This document shows positions 22,510-30,640 of a DNA stretch of 35,525 nt, piece after piece. Position numbers and translations under genes: made by a program. The first letter of the stretch is position 1. Each line of letters starts with the position of its first letter. The DNA comes from JANNYA01 sp031409855 (GTDB lineage Bacteria; Pseudomonadota; Gammaproteobacteria; Xanthomonadales; SZUA-5), in contig JANNYA010000126.1 in the NCBI GenBank assembly GCA_031409855.1, positions 1 through 35,525 on the forward strand, in the 5' to 3' direction. The notes under the pieces are model-generated. The model did no database searches. It worked only from the letters and a program-made list of their open reading frames with translations, and was not told where the DNA came from.

Positions 22510-23292
22510 ATGGCTGAATTTACGCTCCCAAAAAATTCCAAACTGACCAAGGGCAAGCACTACCCTGGCACCGGCGGAACGCGCATCAAGCAGTTTAAAA
22601 TTTATCGCTGGAACCCGGATGATGGCGCGAATCCACGTACCGACACTTATGAAGTGGATCTCGATAAATGCGGGCCAATGGTGCTGGATGCGCTGATTAA
22701 AATTAAGTCAGAAATCGACCCAACACTGACGTTCAGACGTTCGTGCCGAGAAGGTATTTGCGGCTCGTGCGCGATGAACATTGATGGCACCAACACTTTG
22801 GCATGTACCAAAGCCTGTGATGATGTCAAAGGCGAGATGAAAATCTATCCCTTGCCGCACATGCCCGTGATTAAAGACTTGGTGCCAGATCTGACGCATT
22901 TTTACGCACAATACGCCTCGATCAAACCGTGGATCACCACGCAAACTCCGGCACCGCCGGATCGCGAACGCCTGCAAAGCGTGGAAGACCGCGCCAAAAT
23001 CGACGGCTTGTACGAATGTATCCTCTGCGCGTGCTGCAGCACCTCGTGCCCCAGCTACTGGTGGAATGGCGACCGTTATTTAGGCCCGGCGGTGTTGCTG
23101 CAAGCGTATCGCTGGATTGTCGATTCGCGCGACGATTCCACCGGTGAGCGCTTGGATAACCTTGAAGATCCGTTCCGGCTGTATCGCTGCCATACGATTA
23201 TGAATTGCGCCAAGACCTGCCCGAAAGGCTTAAACCCAGCGCGCGCGATTGCTGAAATCAAAAAGTTAATGGTGCAGCGGCGCGCGGTTTGA
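22510..23292 (+). CDS. sdhB: succinate dehydrogenase iron-sulfur subunit
   Basis: A 260-residue electron-transfer subunit of complex II. The [2Fe-2S] ligands are C79, C84, C87 and C99 (SCREGICGSCAMN and LAC). The [4Fe-4S] site is C170-x-x-C173-x-x-C176, and the [3Fe-4S] site uses C180, C227 and C233, with C237 completing the 4Fe set. KCGPMVLDALIKIKSEIDPT, CACCSTSCPSYWWNGDRYLG and YRCHTIMNCAKTCPKGLNP are nearly the same as in mitochondrial SDHB and Xanthomonadales SdhB, which places this enzyme in that SDH type. It is the last structural gene of the operon. A repeat-rich gap follows, and no sdhE is seen. Confidence 0.98.
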   Translation: MAEFTLPKNSKLTKGKHYPGTGGTRIKQFKIYRWNPDDGANPRTDTYEVDLDKCGPMVLDALIKIKSEIDPTLTFRRSCREGICGSCAMNIDGTNTLACTKACDDVKGEMKIYPLPHMPVIKDLVPDLTHFYAQYASIKPWITTQTPAPPDRERLQSVEDRAKIDGLYECILCACCSTSCPSYWWNGDRYLGPAVLLQAYRWIVDSRDDSTGERLDNLEDPFRLYRCHTIMNCAKTCPKGLNPARAIAEIKKLMVQRRAV

Positions 23293-23333
23293 TGAAGTCA
23301 GGGCGATCCATGCTTTGTTGCTAAAGCGCCGAA

Positions 23334-23384
23334 CACGGCTATTATTCAAACACGGTCGTTATTCAAACACGGCCGTTATTCAAT
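23334..23384 (+). repeat. 17-bp tandem repeat, three copies
   Basis: The units are CACGGCTATTATTCAAA (23334-23350), CACGGTCGTTATTCAAA (23351-23367) and CACGGCCGTTATTCAAT (23368-23384). The rotated unit aligns with the 20-bp unit at 13769-13808 with a 3-base length difference, and at both sites the repeat stands directly before the same hairpin element. Confidence 0.9.
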
Positions 23385-23394
23385 CATGTGTTGT

Positions 23395-23497
23395 TCGTCA
23401 TCCCCGAATGTTTTAGTCGGGGATCCTGCACTATAGCTCACAAGACAGCTAAATGAGCCCACTGGATTCCCGCCAAAGGCGCGCGGGAATGACGAAC
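23395..23497. repeat. paired inverted REP element, copy 2
   Basis: The left arm (23395-23426) is identical to 13803-13834, and the right arm (23462-23497) matches 13893-13928 except at two bases. The ends GTTCGTCATCCCCG and CGGGAATGACGAAC are near-perfect inverted repeats. The middle is 35 bases and unrelated to copy 1. The element lies in the 251-base gap after sdhB, which otherwise holds only the tandem repeat before it. Confidence 0.85.
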
Positions 23498-23543
23498 ATA
23501 GCATTGTCACCCACCCAATTCGGGCCATAGAAAGTCAAGTCGC

Positions 23544-24284
23544 CTAATTAGCTTGAATCGCGCCCATTAGTGAACTTTGGTCGTCCGCCGCAAACATCGC
23601 TTCCGCCCGCTGAAATAGCACCCACGACGTCGCAATATATTTATCGCCATCGCGCGGCTTGTTGCCACGGTGCGTGTGCGTAAATGCGGTCGGTGCAATA
23701 AGCAAGGCCCCGGTTTTAGGCTTTATCTTGCGATCTTGGTGGAAAAATTCGGTTTCACCATCTCCAAAATCTTCATTGAGATAAAGCGTCCAAAGCAAGG
23801 TGCGGTGTAGCGTTTCAGCCTTTGCATCACGCGGGAAATGTTCGCAATGCCAATACGGGTAGCCGCCCTGCCCTGCCGTGTAGTGCTGAATATTGATCGC
23901 GCCGGGGCGCAGGAGCCGCAAAATTAATTGATTCAGGGCGGCATCGTCGTGTTGAAACAGACCAGCGGCATCCATGCGTTTTGACGCACCGTTTGCGTCG
24001 GTGCTTGCAAGCATAAGTGGCGCCAACAAAACATACGGATACTTTCGTACGTAGGCACGCAGGCATTTGAGCAATGCCCCATTGAAAACAGAAACGAACT
24101 CGGCCCATTCAGGCAATACCGAAATCGCCAAATCTCGACTATTTTTCAACTCTGGGTAAACACCGCCGCCCACTTCACCGGGTTGCGTCTGCCCGCTTTG
24201 TGCAAAATTCTTGATCGCCAGCGCGCAGACTTCTGGAGCCAGCGCAGCTTCATAGACTTCTATGAAATCGGAGTCGCTTGTCAT
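23544..24284 (-). CDS. 2-oxoglutarate/Fe(II)-dependent oxygenase (prolyl 4-hydroxylase-like)
   Basis: A 246-residue double-stranded beta-helix oxygenase. The iron ligands are probably H146 and E148 in YPYWHCEHFPRD (HxE in place of the more common HxD) and H205 in FTHTHRGNKP. K215, ten residues later in DGDKYIATSW, fits the 2-oxoglutarate-binding basic residue. TLHRTLLWTLYLNEDFGDGETEF and KPKTGALLIAPTAF match the P4Hc-type fold well. The substrate could be a protein side chain or small molecule. A GTG four codons upstream (24296) is possible, but ATG at 24284 is used; neither has a good ribosome binding site. No related pathway genes are adjacent. Confidence 0.83.
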   Translation of the reverse strand: MTSDSDFIEVYEAALAPEVCALAIKNFAQSGQTQPGEVGGGVYPELKNSRDLAISVLPEWAEFVSVFNGALLKCLRAYVRKYPYVLLAPLMLASTDANGASKRMDAAGLFQHDDAALNQLILRLLRPGAINIQHYTAGQGGYPYWHCEHFPRDAKAETLHRTLLWTLYLNEDFGDGETEFFHQDRKIKPKTGALLIAPTAFTHTHRGNKPRDGDKYIATSWVLFQRAEAMFAADDQSSLMGAIQAN

Positions 24285-24349
24285 CAGCTTAAACACGCAA
24301 TTGGGTGGGCCAGTTTAGCGCATACACTCTTTCTGAAATGAGGCTGGAC

Positions 24350-24862
24350 TTAGTTGCAGACCGTTTTCCCCATGCGCACCCGCCCGGCATTCGATATCAC
24401 CACCGAAAGCCCATCGTTACGCCCTGGAGCGCAAACAGCCAAAGTTTGGTTGCTGCCACCAGATCGGCCATCAGGGCCAAAACTGGTCAGCCGACGACTT
24501 CCCTCGACGTTTAAATTTTTGAAGGCATCGGGGCTGAATTGCGTAAGCAGCCTTTCGCTACTTTCGCGCTGGCGATTGCGGTTGGCATCCACGAATACCA
24601 ATGCGCCACCAAGCCAAGCACCGCTGCAACGTTCACCTTCTGCGCTCGCGCAAACCACGACATGTACACGACGCGTGATGGCCTCGGTGCGCGCCAGCTG
24701 AAACGCGGTAAACAAGCCATTGCGCGCACTGCTGATCCGCGCATTTTGCGTGACGGTAGAAAATTGCGGCACCGCAATACCAAAAAGTATAGCCGCCACG
24801 GCAATTGTGATCATTAGCTCGATCAAAGTAAAACCGCGTGGTTTTTTGTAGCAACGCTTCAT
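24350..24862 (-). CDS. GspH/FimT-family type IV pilin-like protein
   Basis: A 170-residue pseudopilin. The N-terminal leader MKRCYKKPRG is followed by the prepilin peptidase site G10/F11 and FTLIELMITIAVAAILFGIA, with glutamate at mature position 5 and a hydrophobic helix. The body AFQLARTEAITRRVHVVVCAS and the globular beta part with GRVRMGKTVCN match the GspH/FimT minor pilins. It would be cleaved and assembled by a type IV pilus or type II secretion machine. No other pilus genes are in the window, so it is solitary here. ATG at 24862 has AGGATGG upstream; an earlier in-frame ATG at 24889 would only lengthen the leader. Confidence 0.85.
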   Translation of the reverse strand: MKRCYKKPRGFTLIELMITIAVAAILFGIAVPQFSTVTQNARISSARNGLFTAFQLARTEAITRRVHVVVCASAEGERCSGAWLGGALVFVDANRNRQRESSERLLTQFSPDAFKNLNVEGSRRLTSFGPDGRSGGSNQTLAVCAPGRNDGLSVVISNAGRVRMGKTVCN

Positions 24863-24985
24863 GGTGCCATCCTGCTGTTTAGATGGCACACTTTGACGGC
24901 ATTTGCGCTGCCGCTAAATCAGCGCGAACCGTAAATCGCCTCAGATTAATCTGAGTTTTTACCCCCCGCCGAAAAAGGATTCCAA

Positions 24986-25939
24986 ATGAGTATCGTTGTC
25001 GTCGGCAGCTACGTGCAAGATTACGTTTGGCAAGTTCCAGCCCTACCCGCATTGGGGGAAAGCCGCATTGGCACATTTTTTACCGGCCCCGGCGGCAAAG
25101 GCTTTAATCAGGCGATTTGCTGCCATCGCCAAAGTGTCGCGACGCTGTTTATTGCGTCTATCGGCAACGATGCCGCCGCACTCAGCGCGCGTGCAACCGC
25201 GCAGGCAAGCGGATTAAATTGTGTATGGCATGTTTCAGATGCACCCACAGCAGCTGCGTCCGTGGTCGTTGCCAGCGACGGCAGCAATCTAATCTGTGTC
25301 GCGCTCGGCGCCAACCTAAGCCTAACCCAAGCCATAGTTGCTGAACAAAGCGCGGCGATTAGGCAGGCCAAAGTGTTGCTGACACAACTGGAAACCAATC
25401 TATCGGCAAGTTTTGCCGCGCTAACGCTCGCGCGCGCGGCGGGCGTGCTGACGCTACTCAACCCAGCGCCAATCAACCCATTGGTGACTCATGAGCTGAT
25501 TGCCTTGGCAGATGTTTTGAGCCCGAATGAGACTGAGTTTGCGCACCTACTAAAAACACTGCATGACGTTGAATTACCGCCAAATTGGTGGCGCGCAGCA
25601 GATGCGGAGTTGCACACCTGGGCGCGTGTACTCAGCAAGCAAACCGTGGTGATTACGCTTGGCGCCGAGGGTGCATTTGTTTCGCATGCGCCGCAGCAGT
25701 TGCGCGGTGATTCCGAGCCTTACTATCGGGTATCAGCACTTCCCGCGAACGCGATTGACAGCACCGGTGCCGGGGATGCGTTTAATGCGGGCTTGGCGGC
25801 CGGACTCGTCAAATATGCTGATCAGAGTTTTTTAGGCGCAGTGAATTACGCGACGCAGGTCGCAGCACTGAGCGTTGAACGTGCCGGCGCGGCGCTGGCG
25901 ATGCCGACCGCCGAGGAAGTTCGGGCACGTTGGAGTTAA
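24986..25939 (+). CDS. PfkB-family (ribokinase-like) carbohydrate kinase
   Basis: A 317-residue sugar kinase. The first PfkB signature is near the N-terminus (TGPGGKGFNQAICCHRQ, about 34-50) and the second near the end (AIDSTGAGDAFNAGLAAGL, with the catalytic aspartate in GAGD). SLTQAIVAEQ, VLTLLNPAP and LSPNETEFAHLL follow the RbsK pattern, so ribokinase or a related sugar/nucleoside kinase is likely. Cofactor-binding VVITLGAEGAFV is also present. The exact sugar cannot be assigned, since no transporter or isomerase genes are next to it. It is divergent from the FimT-like gene with a 123-base gap between starts. Confidence 0.85.
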   Translation: MSIVVVGSYVQDYVWQVPALPALGESRIGTFFTGPGGKGFNQAICCHRQSVATLFIASIGNDAAALSARATAQASGLNCVWHVSDAPTAAASVVVASDGSNLICVALGANLSLTQAIVAEQSAAIRQAKVLLTQLETNLSASFAALTLARAAGVLTLLNPAPINPLVTHELIALADVLSPNETEFAHLLKTLHDVELPPNWWRAADAELHTWARVLSKQTVVITLGAEGAFVSHAPQQLRGDSEPYYRVSALPANAIDSTGAGDAFNAGLAAGLVKYADQSFLGAVNYATQVAALSVERAGAALAMPTAEEVRARWS

Positions 25940-26523
25940 TTCGACTGCAGCTGCGTTTCCGCATTCGGAAACTCAATACGCTCATAAATATCCGCCAAAC
26001 TGAGCGCCGTTTCTGGGCAATCCAAGGGAATCGAATCGCTTGGTGAGGCATAGCTTTCAAACAACCATTGCTGATTGGAACGCCGATAAACATCTACTCG
26101 CACTTCATTCTGACTAATCAACACATACGCTTTAAGTTCGGTGATCTGCCGATAGTTATAAAGTTTCTCGCCGCGATCAATGCGCTCGGTACTGTCAGAT
26201 AACACTTCAATAATTAAGCACGGCGCGGTTTTTAAGTACGGGTCCGTATCCGTTGCGTCACAAGCCACCATCACATCCGGGTAGTAAATCACTTGATCGA
26301 TTTTGACGCGCATATCGCTGATGTAAGGCGTGCAGTGACTGCCTTTACAAACGCTATGCATGTGTGCAAACACATTTCCGCCAATACGATTATGCCGCTC
26401 GGAAGCACCCGCCATCGCAAAAATCTGCCCAGCGGCAAACTCGTGTTTGACCGTACTTTTTTCCTCAAATGCCAAATACTCTTGAATGGACATTTGCGGA
26501 CTTAGTTGGGCTTGTGCGGACAT
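25936..26523 (-). CDS. Uma2-family (DUF820) restriction-endonuclease-fold protein
   Basis: A 195-residue protein of the Uma2 family, a PD-(D/E)XK-like nuclease fold of uncertain function that is most expanded in cyanobacteria. SIQEYLAFEEKSTVKHEFAAGQIFAMAGAS is the typical N-terminus. The acidic site is D83 in YYPDVMVACD and E106 in LIIEVLSDST, followed by K120 in RGEKLYNYRQITELKAYVLIS. The protein is of normal length. It overlaps the end of the PfkB gene by 4 bases on the opposite strand. A nearby mobile element was not found. Confidence 0.88.
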   Translation of the reverse strand: MSAQAQLSPQMSIQEYLAFEEKSTVKHEFAAGQIFAMAGASERHNRIGGNVFAHMHSVCKGSHCTPYISDMRVKIDQVIYYPDVMVACDATDTDPYLKTAPCLIIEVLSDSTERIDRGEKLYNYRQITELKAYVLISQNEVRVDVYRRSNQQWLFESYASPSDSIPLDCPETALSLADIYERIEFPNAETQLQSN

Positions 26524-26556
26524 AAATCCTCCAAAATTCGCTTTATTGAACAGAAC

Positions 26557-27579
26557 TCAAGCCGCTAAATCATTTTGCAACACCACCCGATAGCGCGCTT
26601 TACCTGATCGCAAATGCTCCAAAGCATCATTGACGCGCGAGAGCGGGAAATTCTCGGTCACCGGGTTAATACTGTGACGCGCGCAAAACTCGAGCATGGT
26701 ATCGACTGTGGCCGGGCTGCCAATAGGCGAGCCAGAAATGGAGCGCTGGCCCATTAACAAGGGGAAGGTGTTGATCGCCATTGGCTCCAACACCGCACCG
26801 ACGTGATGTAAGCGGCCCTTGGGTTTCAGTGCCGCGATGTAGCTATTCCAGTCGAGGCCGACATTGGTGGTGTTTAAAATGAAATCGAAGCTGCCAGCGG
26901 CTTTGGACAAGGCACCGCCATCGCGCGAGTTCAGCGTGCGATGCGCGCCCAATTGCAGCGCTTCTTCACGCTTTGCATCGCTGCTGGTGAACGCGGTGAC
27001 ATCACAACCCCAAGCGCGCAAAAATTTCAGCGCCATGTGCCCTAGCCCGCCGATACCAATCACCGCAACGCGATCCGTCGGCTGCACGCCAAACTGCACA
27101 ATCGGATTAAATACAGTAATGCCACCGCAAAGCAGTGGCCCAGCGCTGGCCGCATCTATTCCTTCAGGCAAAGGCGCCGCCCACAGCCAATGCGAGCGCA
27201 CGCGTGTGGCAAAACCACCATGACGTCCAACGATGGTGGCTTGAGTTTTGCCACAAAGATTTTGATCGCCCGACAAACAGGGCGAACACGCGCCACAGCT
27301 AGACGAATTCCAGCCCAAACCGACGCGATCACCCAATTTCAGGCGCTTTGCCTGTGACCCAAGCGCCACCACGCGCCCGACAACCTCGTGCCCGAGCACC
27401 AAAGGATAGGCGGAAAAGCCCCACTCGTTGTCCAGCATTGACAGATCACTGTGGCAAATGCCGCAGCTTTCTACCGCAATTTCGACGTCTTCATCTCCAA
27501 GTGCGCCGGGCGTATATTCAAATGCCTGCAGCGGCGCTTTCGGTGCGGTGGCGGCAAAGGCTTTAATCGGGGTAGTCAT
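26557..27579 (-). CDS. NAD(P)-dependent zinc alcohol dehydrogenase (YahK/CAD-like)
   Basis: A 340-residue medium-chain alcohol dehydrogenase. Catalytic zinc ligands are C39 in SCGICHSD and H64-E65 in LGHEVVGRV. The structural zinc loop SCGACSPCLSGDQNLC supplies C95, C98, C101 and C109. The Rossmann motif is GIGGLGHMALKFLRAWG. The subgroup (cinnamyl-alcohol/YahK-like aldehyde reductases) is suggested by IVGRHGGFATRVRSHWLWAAPLPEGIDAA. It probably reduces aldehydes, with NADPH likely in this subgroup. It is divergently oriented from the AAA protein, with 110 bases between starts. Confidence 0.9.
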   Translation of the reverse strand: MTTPIKAFAATAPKAPLQAFEYTPGALGDEDVEIAVESCGICHSDLSMLDNEWGFSAYPLVLGHEVVGRVVALGSQAKRLKLGDRVGLGWNSSSCGACSPCLSGDQNLCGKTQATIVGRHGGFATRVRSHWLWAAPLPEGIDAASAGPLLCGGITVFNPIVQFGVQPTDRVAVIGIGGLGHMALKFLRAWGCDVTAFTSSDAKREEALQLGAHRTLNSRDGGALSKAAGSFDFILNTTNVGLDWNSYIAALKPKGRLHHVGAVLEPMAINTFPLLMGQRSISGSPIGSPATVDTMLEFCARHSINPVTENFPLSRVNDALEHLRSGKARYRVVLQNDLAA

Positions 27580-27689
27580 TAAAATTTACTCAATTTGGCT
27601 ATGGGACTATCTGGTGCTTGGATGATAGCTTTTGCGCCACCGAAATGGGCTTGCAAAGCGTAACTGTAAAAACAGACTATCATGCATGT

Positions 27690-29360
27690 ATGCAAAAACA
27701 CTTCAATACTGCGGGCCCGAGCACCTCAGAGCTGCACTATCTGCTTGATCCACTTAGCCGAATTGAGTTGGCAACTTTGTTGCCACTGATCCAGCAACAT
27801 CGATATTTCGTCCTGCACGCACCCCGTCAAACGGGTAAAACCACCTGTTTGCTGGCCTTGCGCGATGCTTTGAACGCAGTCGGCGACTACTCGGCGATTT
27901 ACGTCAATATAGAAACAGCGCAGGCAGCGCGCAATGACGTGAATGCGGCTTCACAAGCAATCCTGTCCAAACTTGCGCAACAGGCGCAAACGACGCTGAA
28001 TTTAGAGAGCATCGAGGAGCAACGCGAACAGTTGCTGGCGCGCGGAGCCTTCGACGCGATTGGGTCTGCTTTGCGATTATTGGCAAGCACGGCAGCGAAA
28101 CCGGTCGTGCTATTCCTTGACAAAGTCGACGCCTTAGTCGGCGACTCTTTAATCTCCCTTTTGCGCCAAATCCGCGCCGGCTATACCGACCGCCCAAAAT
28201 ACTTCCCGCAAACCATCGTTTTATGCGGCGTGCGCGATGTGCGTGACTACCGCATGACGCTATCCGACGGTGAAGTGATCACCGGCGGCAGCGCTTTTAA
28301 TATCAAGGCGGAATCGCTGCGCTTGGGCGATTTTAGCGAGGCTGAAATTCGTGCGCTTTATCTTCAGCACACCCACGCTACCGGCCAAAGTTTTAGTGAA
28401 TCTGCACTCGCGCTCGCCTGGCATTTAACGCGCGGTCAGCCGTGGTTAGTGAACGCATTGGCCGAACAAGCGGTTTGGAAAACCAAAGGAAATTTAGATC
28501 GAAGCATAGAAATTGATGCGGAAAAGCTGCGCGCAGCATCAGAAACACTGATTTTGCGCAACGATACGCACCTAGATCAGCTCAGCGACAAACTGCGCGA
28601 ACCGCGTGTGCGCGCGATTATTGAACCGATGTTGCTAGGCTTTGGCATTGACGCAAGCGAGTCAGATGAGCAGTATTTGATTGATTTGGGTTTGGTGCGA
28701 CGCATCGATGGTCGGAAAAACCTAGTCCCGGCAAATGCGATCTATGCCGAAGTATTGCCACGCGTCTTAAACTCATTAACCCAGGCATCGCTCGATGCAG
28801 AGCACATTCGTTCAAGCTGGAAAGACGCATCAGGCAGATTGAATCCCCGCCAGTTTCTACTCAATTTCCTCGATTTCTGGCGTAAAGATGGCGAACCGAT
28901 GATGCGCACCGTGCCCTACCACGAGGCTGCGCCGCATTTGGTGTTAATGGCCTATTTGCAGCGGGTGATCAATGGCGGTGGGGGAGGCAGCGCGCTTAGC
29001 TCGCATGCGAGCTGCGCTGCTGAGCGGGCGCACACGGATGTGCGCACAGGAGTAGCCGAAGCAGGATGCGTAGGCCGAATCGAGCGCGAATATGCGGTGG
29101 GTTCCGGGCGGCTGGATTTATTGCTGGTTTACGGCGATCAGCAAATGGCGATTGAGGTCAAAGTATGGCGCGATAAACGTCCAGATCCACTCATTGATGG
29201 AATGGAGCAAATCGAACGCTATTTGGCGCGATTAAATTTAACCAGCGGTTTTCTAGTGCTGTTTGATCAGCGCACCAGCGCACCTGAGTGGGAGCAGCGC
29301 ATGTCCGTCAGTGAGGTGAAAACTGAAGCTGGACGGGATGTTATGGTGTTGCGCGGCTGA
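27690..29360 (+). CDS. AAA ATPase with C-terminal PD-(D/E)XK nuclease-like domain
   Basis: A 556-residue protein of a family that starts M-x-x-x-FNTAGP and combines an AAA/STAND-like ATPase with a nuclease-like tail. Walker A is APRQTGKTT (44-52). The Walker B strand reads VVLFLDKVDALVGD, where family members normally have D-E; K145 replaces the glutamate. SIVLCGVRDVRDYR-like sequence and helical HTH-type segments follow. The end GSGRLDLLLVYGDQQMAIEVKVWRDK carries the D...E-x-K nuclease pattern. Between INGGG and RIEREY a stretch of about 31 residues, encoded by REP-like hairpins, interrupts the family sequence. Start 27690 fits the family; earlier in-frame starts do not. Related genes are often multicopy; function unknown. 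Confidence 0.8.
   Translation: MQKHFNTAGPSTSELHYLLDPLSRIELATLLPLIQQHRYFVLHAPRQTGKTTCLLALRDALNAVGDYSAIYVNIETAQAARNDVNAASQAILSKLAQQAQTTLNLESIEEQREQLLARGAFDAIGSALRLLASTAAKPVVLFLDKVDALVGDSLISLLRQIRAGYTDRPKYFPQTIVLCGVRDVRDYRMTLSDGEVITGGSAFNIKAESLRLGDFSEAEIRALYLQHTHATGQSFSESALALAWHLTRGQPWLVNALAEQAVWKTKGNLDRSIEIDAEKLRAASETLILRNDTHLDQLSDKLREPRVRAIIEPMLLGFGIDASESDEQYLIDLGLVRRIDGRKNLVPANAIYAEVLPRVLNSLTQASLDAEHIRSSWKDASGRLNPRQFLLNFLDFWRKDGEPMMRTVPYHEAAPHLVLMAYLQRVINGGGGGSALSSHASCAAERAHTDVRTGVAEAGCVGRIEREYAVGSGRLDLLLVYGDQQMAIEVKVWRDKRPDPLIDGMEQIERYLARLNLTSGFLVLFDQRTSAPEWEQRMSVSEVKTEAGRDVMVLRG
28987..29074. repeat. REP-like hairpin cluster inserted in frame in the AAA/nuclease gene
   Basis: The region has a perfect 16-bp palindrome AGCTCGCATGCGAGCT (28998-29013) flanked by GCAGCGC (28987-28993) and GCGCTGC (29014-29020), forming one long stem. 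A second hairpin GCGCACA/TGTGCGC with loop CGGA (29028-29045) follows, then a less regular inverted repeat. It stays open in frame and encodes extra residues between INGGG and RIEREY. Confidence 0.75.
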
Positions 29361-29379
29361 GCACGCGCGCCAGCGAATA

Positions 29380-30537
29380 TCAGCCCGCCCCAGCCATCAA
29401 CTCCCGCCCAATCAACATCTGCCTGATTTCATTGGTACCCGCACCGATCTCATAAAGCTTGGCGTCACGCAGTAAACGCCCGGTCGGGTAATCATTAATA
29501 TAGCCATTGCCGCCCAGGGATTGAATCGCTTCTAAAGTGATCGCCACCGCTGAGCGCGAAACATGTAGCAGGCAGCTAGCGGCGTCAACGCGCGATTTGA
29601 TGCCGCTGTCGTAATCGCGGGCGACTTGATAGGCGTAGGCGCGGCTTGAAGCAAGCATGGTGTACATATCAGCAAGTTTGGCCTGCATGATGCCAAAGCT
29701 GCCAATCGGCTGATCAAACTGTTTGCGTTCGCGTAAATACGGCAAAGTGATATCGAACGCTGCCTGCATTAAGCCGATTGGCCCACCAGACAGCACCAAG
29801 CGCTCGGTATTCAACCCGCTCATCAGCACTTTGACTCCCTGATTCACTTCGCCCAGGACGTTTTCAACCGGTATTTCGCAATTTTCAAACACTAGCTCAC
29901 AGGTATTGGAGCCGCGCATGCCCAGTTTGTCGAGCTTTTGCGCGGTGCTAAAACCCTTCATGCCCTTTTCGACGATGAACGCTGTCATCGTGCGCGAGCC
30001 ATTTTCTTTGCCGGCCGTGCGCATATAAACCACCAGCGTACTGGCCTCAGGGCCATTGGTGATCCACATTTTATTGCCATTCGCGAGCCAAACATCACCC
30101 TGTAACACCGCGCGACACGCCATCGAACCGACTACATCAGAACCGGCCCCCGGTTCGCTCATCGCCAGCGCACCGACGTGTTCGCCACTGCATAATTTTG
30201 GTAAATACTTTTCCCGCTGCGCGGGCGTGGCGTTATTAAATAGATTTTGCACGCACAGATTCGAGTGCGCACCATAGCTCAAACCAACCGAGCCTGACGC
30301 ACGTGAAATTTCCTCCAGCGCGACCAAATGCGCGGTATAGCCCAACTCCGAGCCACCATATTCGCTGGGCAAGGTGATTCCCAGCAGGCCCATATCGCCT
30401 AACTTGCGCCACAAATCAGTCGGGAAAGTATTGCTGCGATCAATCTCATCCGCACGCGGGGCAATTTCGCTTTCCGCAAACTTACGCACGCTATCGCGCA
30501 GCAAATCCAGATCAACGCCCAAGGAAGGAATGCGCAT
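29380..30537 (-). CDS. ivd: isovaleryl-CoA dehydrogenase
   Basis: A 385-residue acyl-CoA dehydrogenase that oxidises isovaleryl-CoA to 3-methylcrotonyl-CoA in leucine breakdown, using FAD and passing electrons to ETF. The isovaleryl type is recognised by LSYGAHSNLCVQN (87-99), ALAMSEPGAGSDVVGSM and especially GLNTERLVLSGGPIGLMQ, where E245 is the catalytic base found in this helix only in IVD-like enzymes; at the usual ACAD position the protein has YEIGAGTNEIRQ instead. ATG at 30537 gives the normal length; the frame stays open 18 codons upstream. The other leucine-catabolic genes (methylcrotonyl-CoA carboxylase, HMG-CoA lyase) are not adjacent. Confidence 0.92.
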   Translation of the reverse strand: MRIPSLGVDLDLLRDSVRKFAESEIAPRADEIDRSNTFPTDLWRKLGDMGLLGITLPSEYGGSELGYTAHLVALEEISRASGSVGLSYGAHSNLCVQNLFNNATPAQREKYLPKLCSGEHVGALAMSEPGAGSDVVGSMACRAVLQGDVWLANGNKMWITNGPEASTLVVYMRTAGKENGSRTMTAFIVEKGMKGFSTAQKLDKLGMRGSNTCELVFENCEIPVENVLGEVNQGVKVLMSGLNTERLVLSGGPIGLMQAAFDITLPYLRERKQFDQPIGSFGIMQAKLADMYTMLASSRAYAYQVARDYDSGIKSRVDAASCLLHVSRSAVAITLEAIQSLGGNGYINDYPTGRLLRDAKLYEIGAGTNEIRQMLIGRELMAGAG

Positions 30538-30640
30538 AGGAATCGAAACCAAATAATGAAATGGGGTTAAGTATGCCAGCGGGCGATGCAACTCGCATAA
30601 AAATCGCTAGAGGGGTTGGGGCGCGCTGGCTAGGCAGCGC

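Noticed and set aside
23334..23384. Three regularly repeated units as a small CRISPR array
   Set aside because: The 17-bp units are directly adjacent with no spacers, and no cas genes are near.
27651..27683. TTGCAA...TATCAT as a promoter for the AAA/nuclease gene
   Set aside because: The spacing of 21 bases is too long for a sigma-70 promoter.
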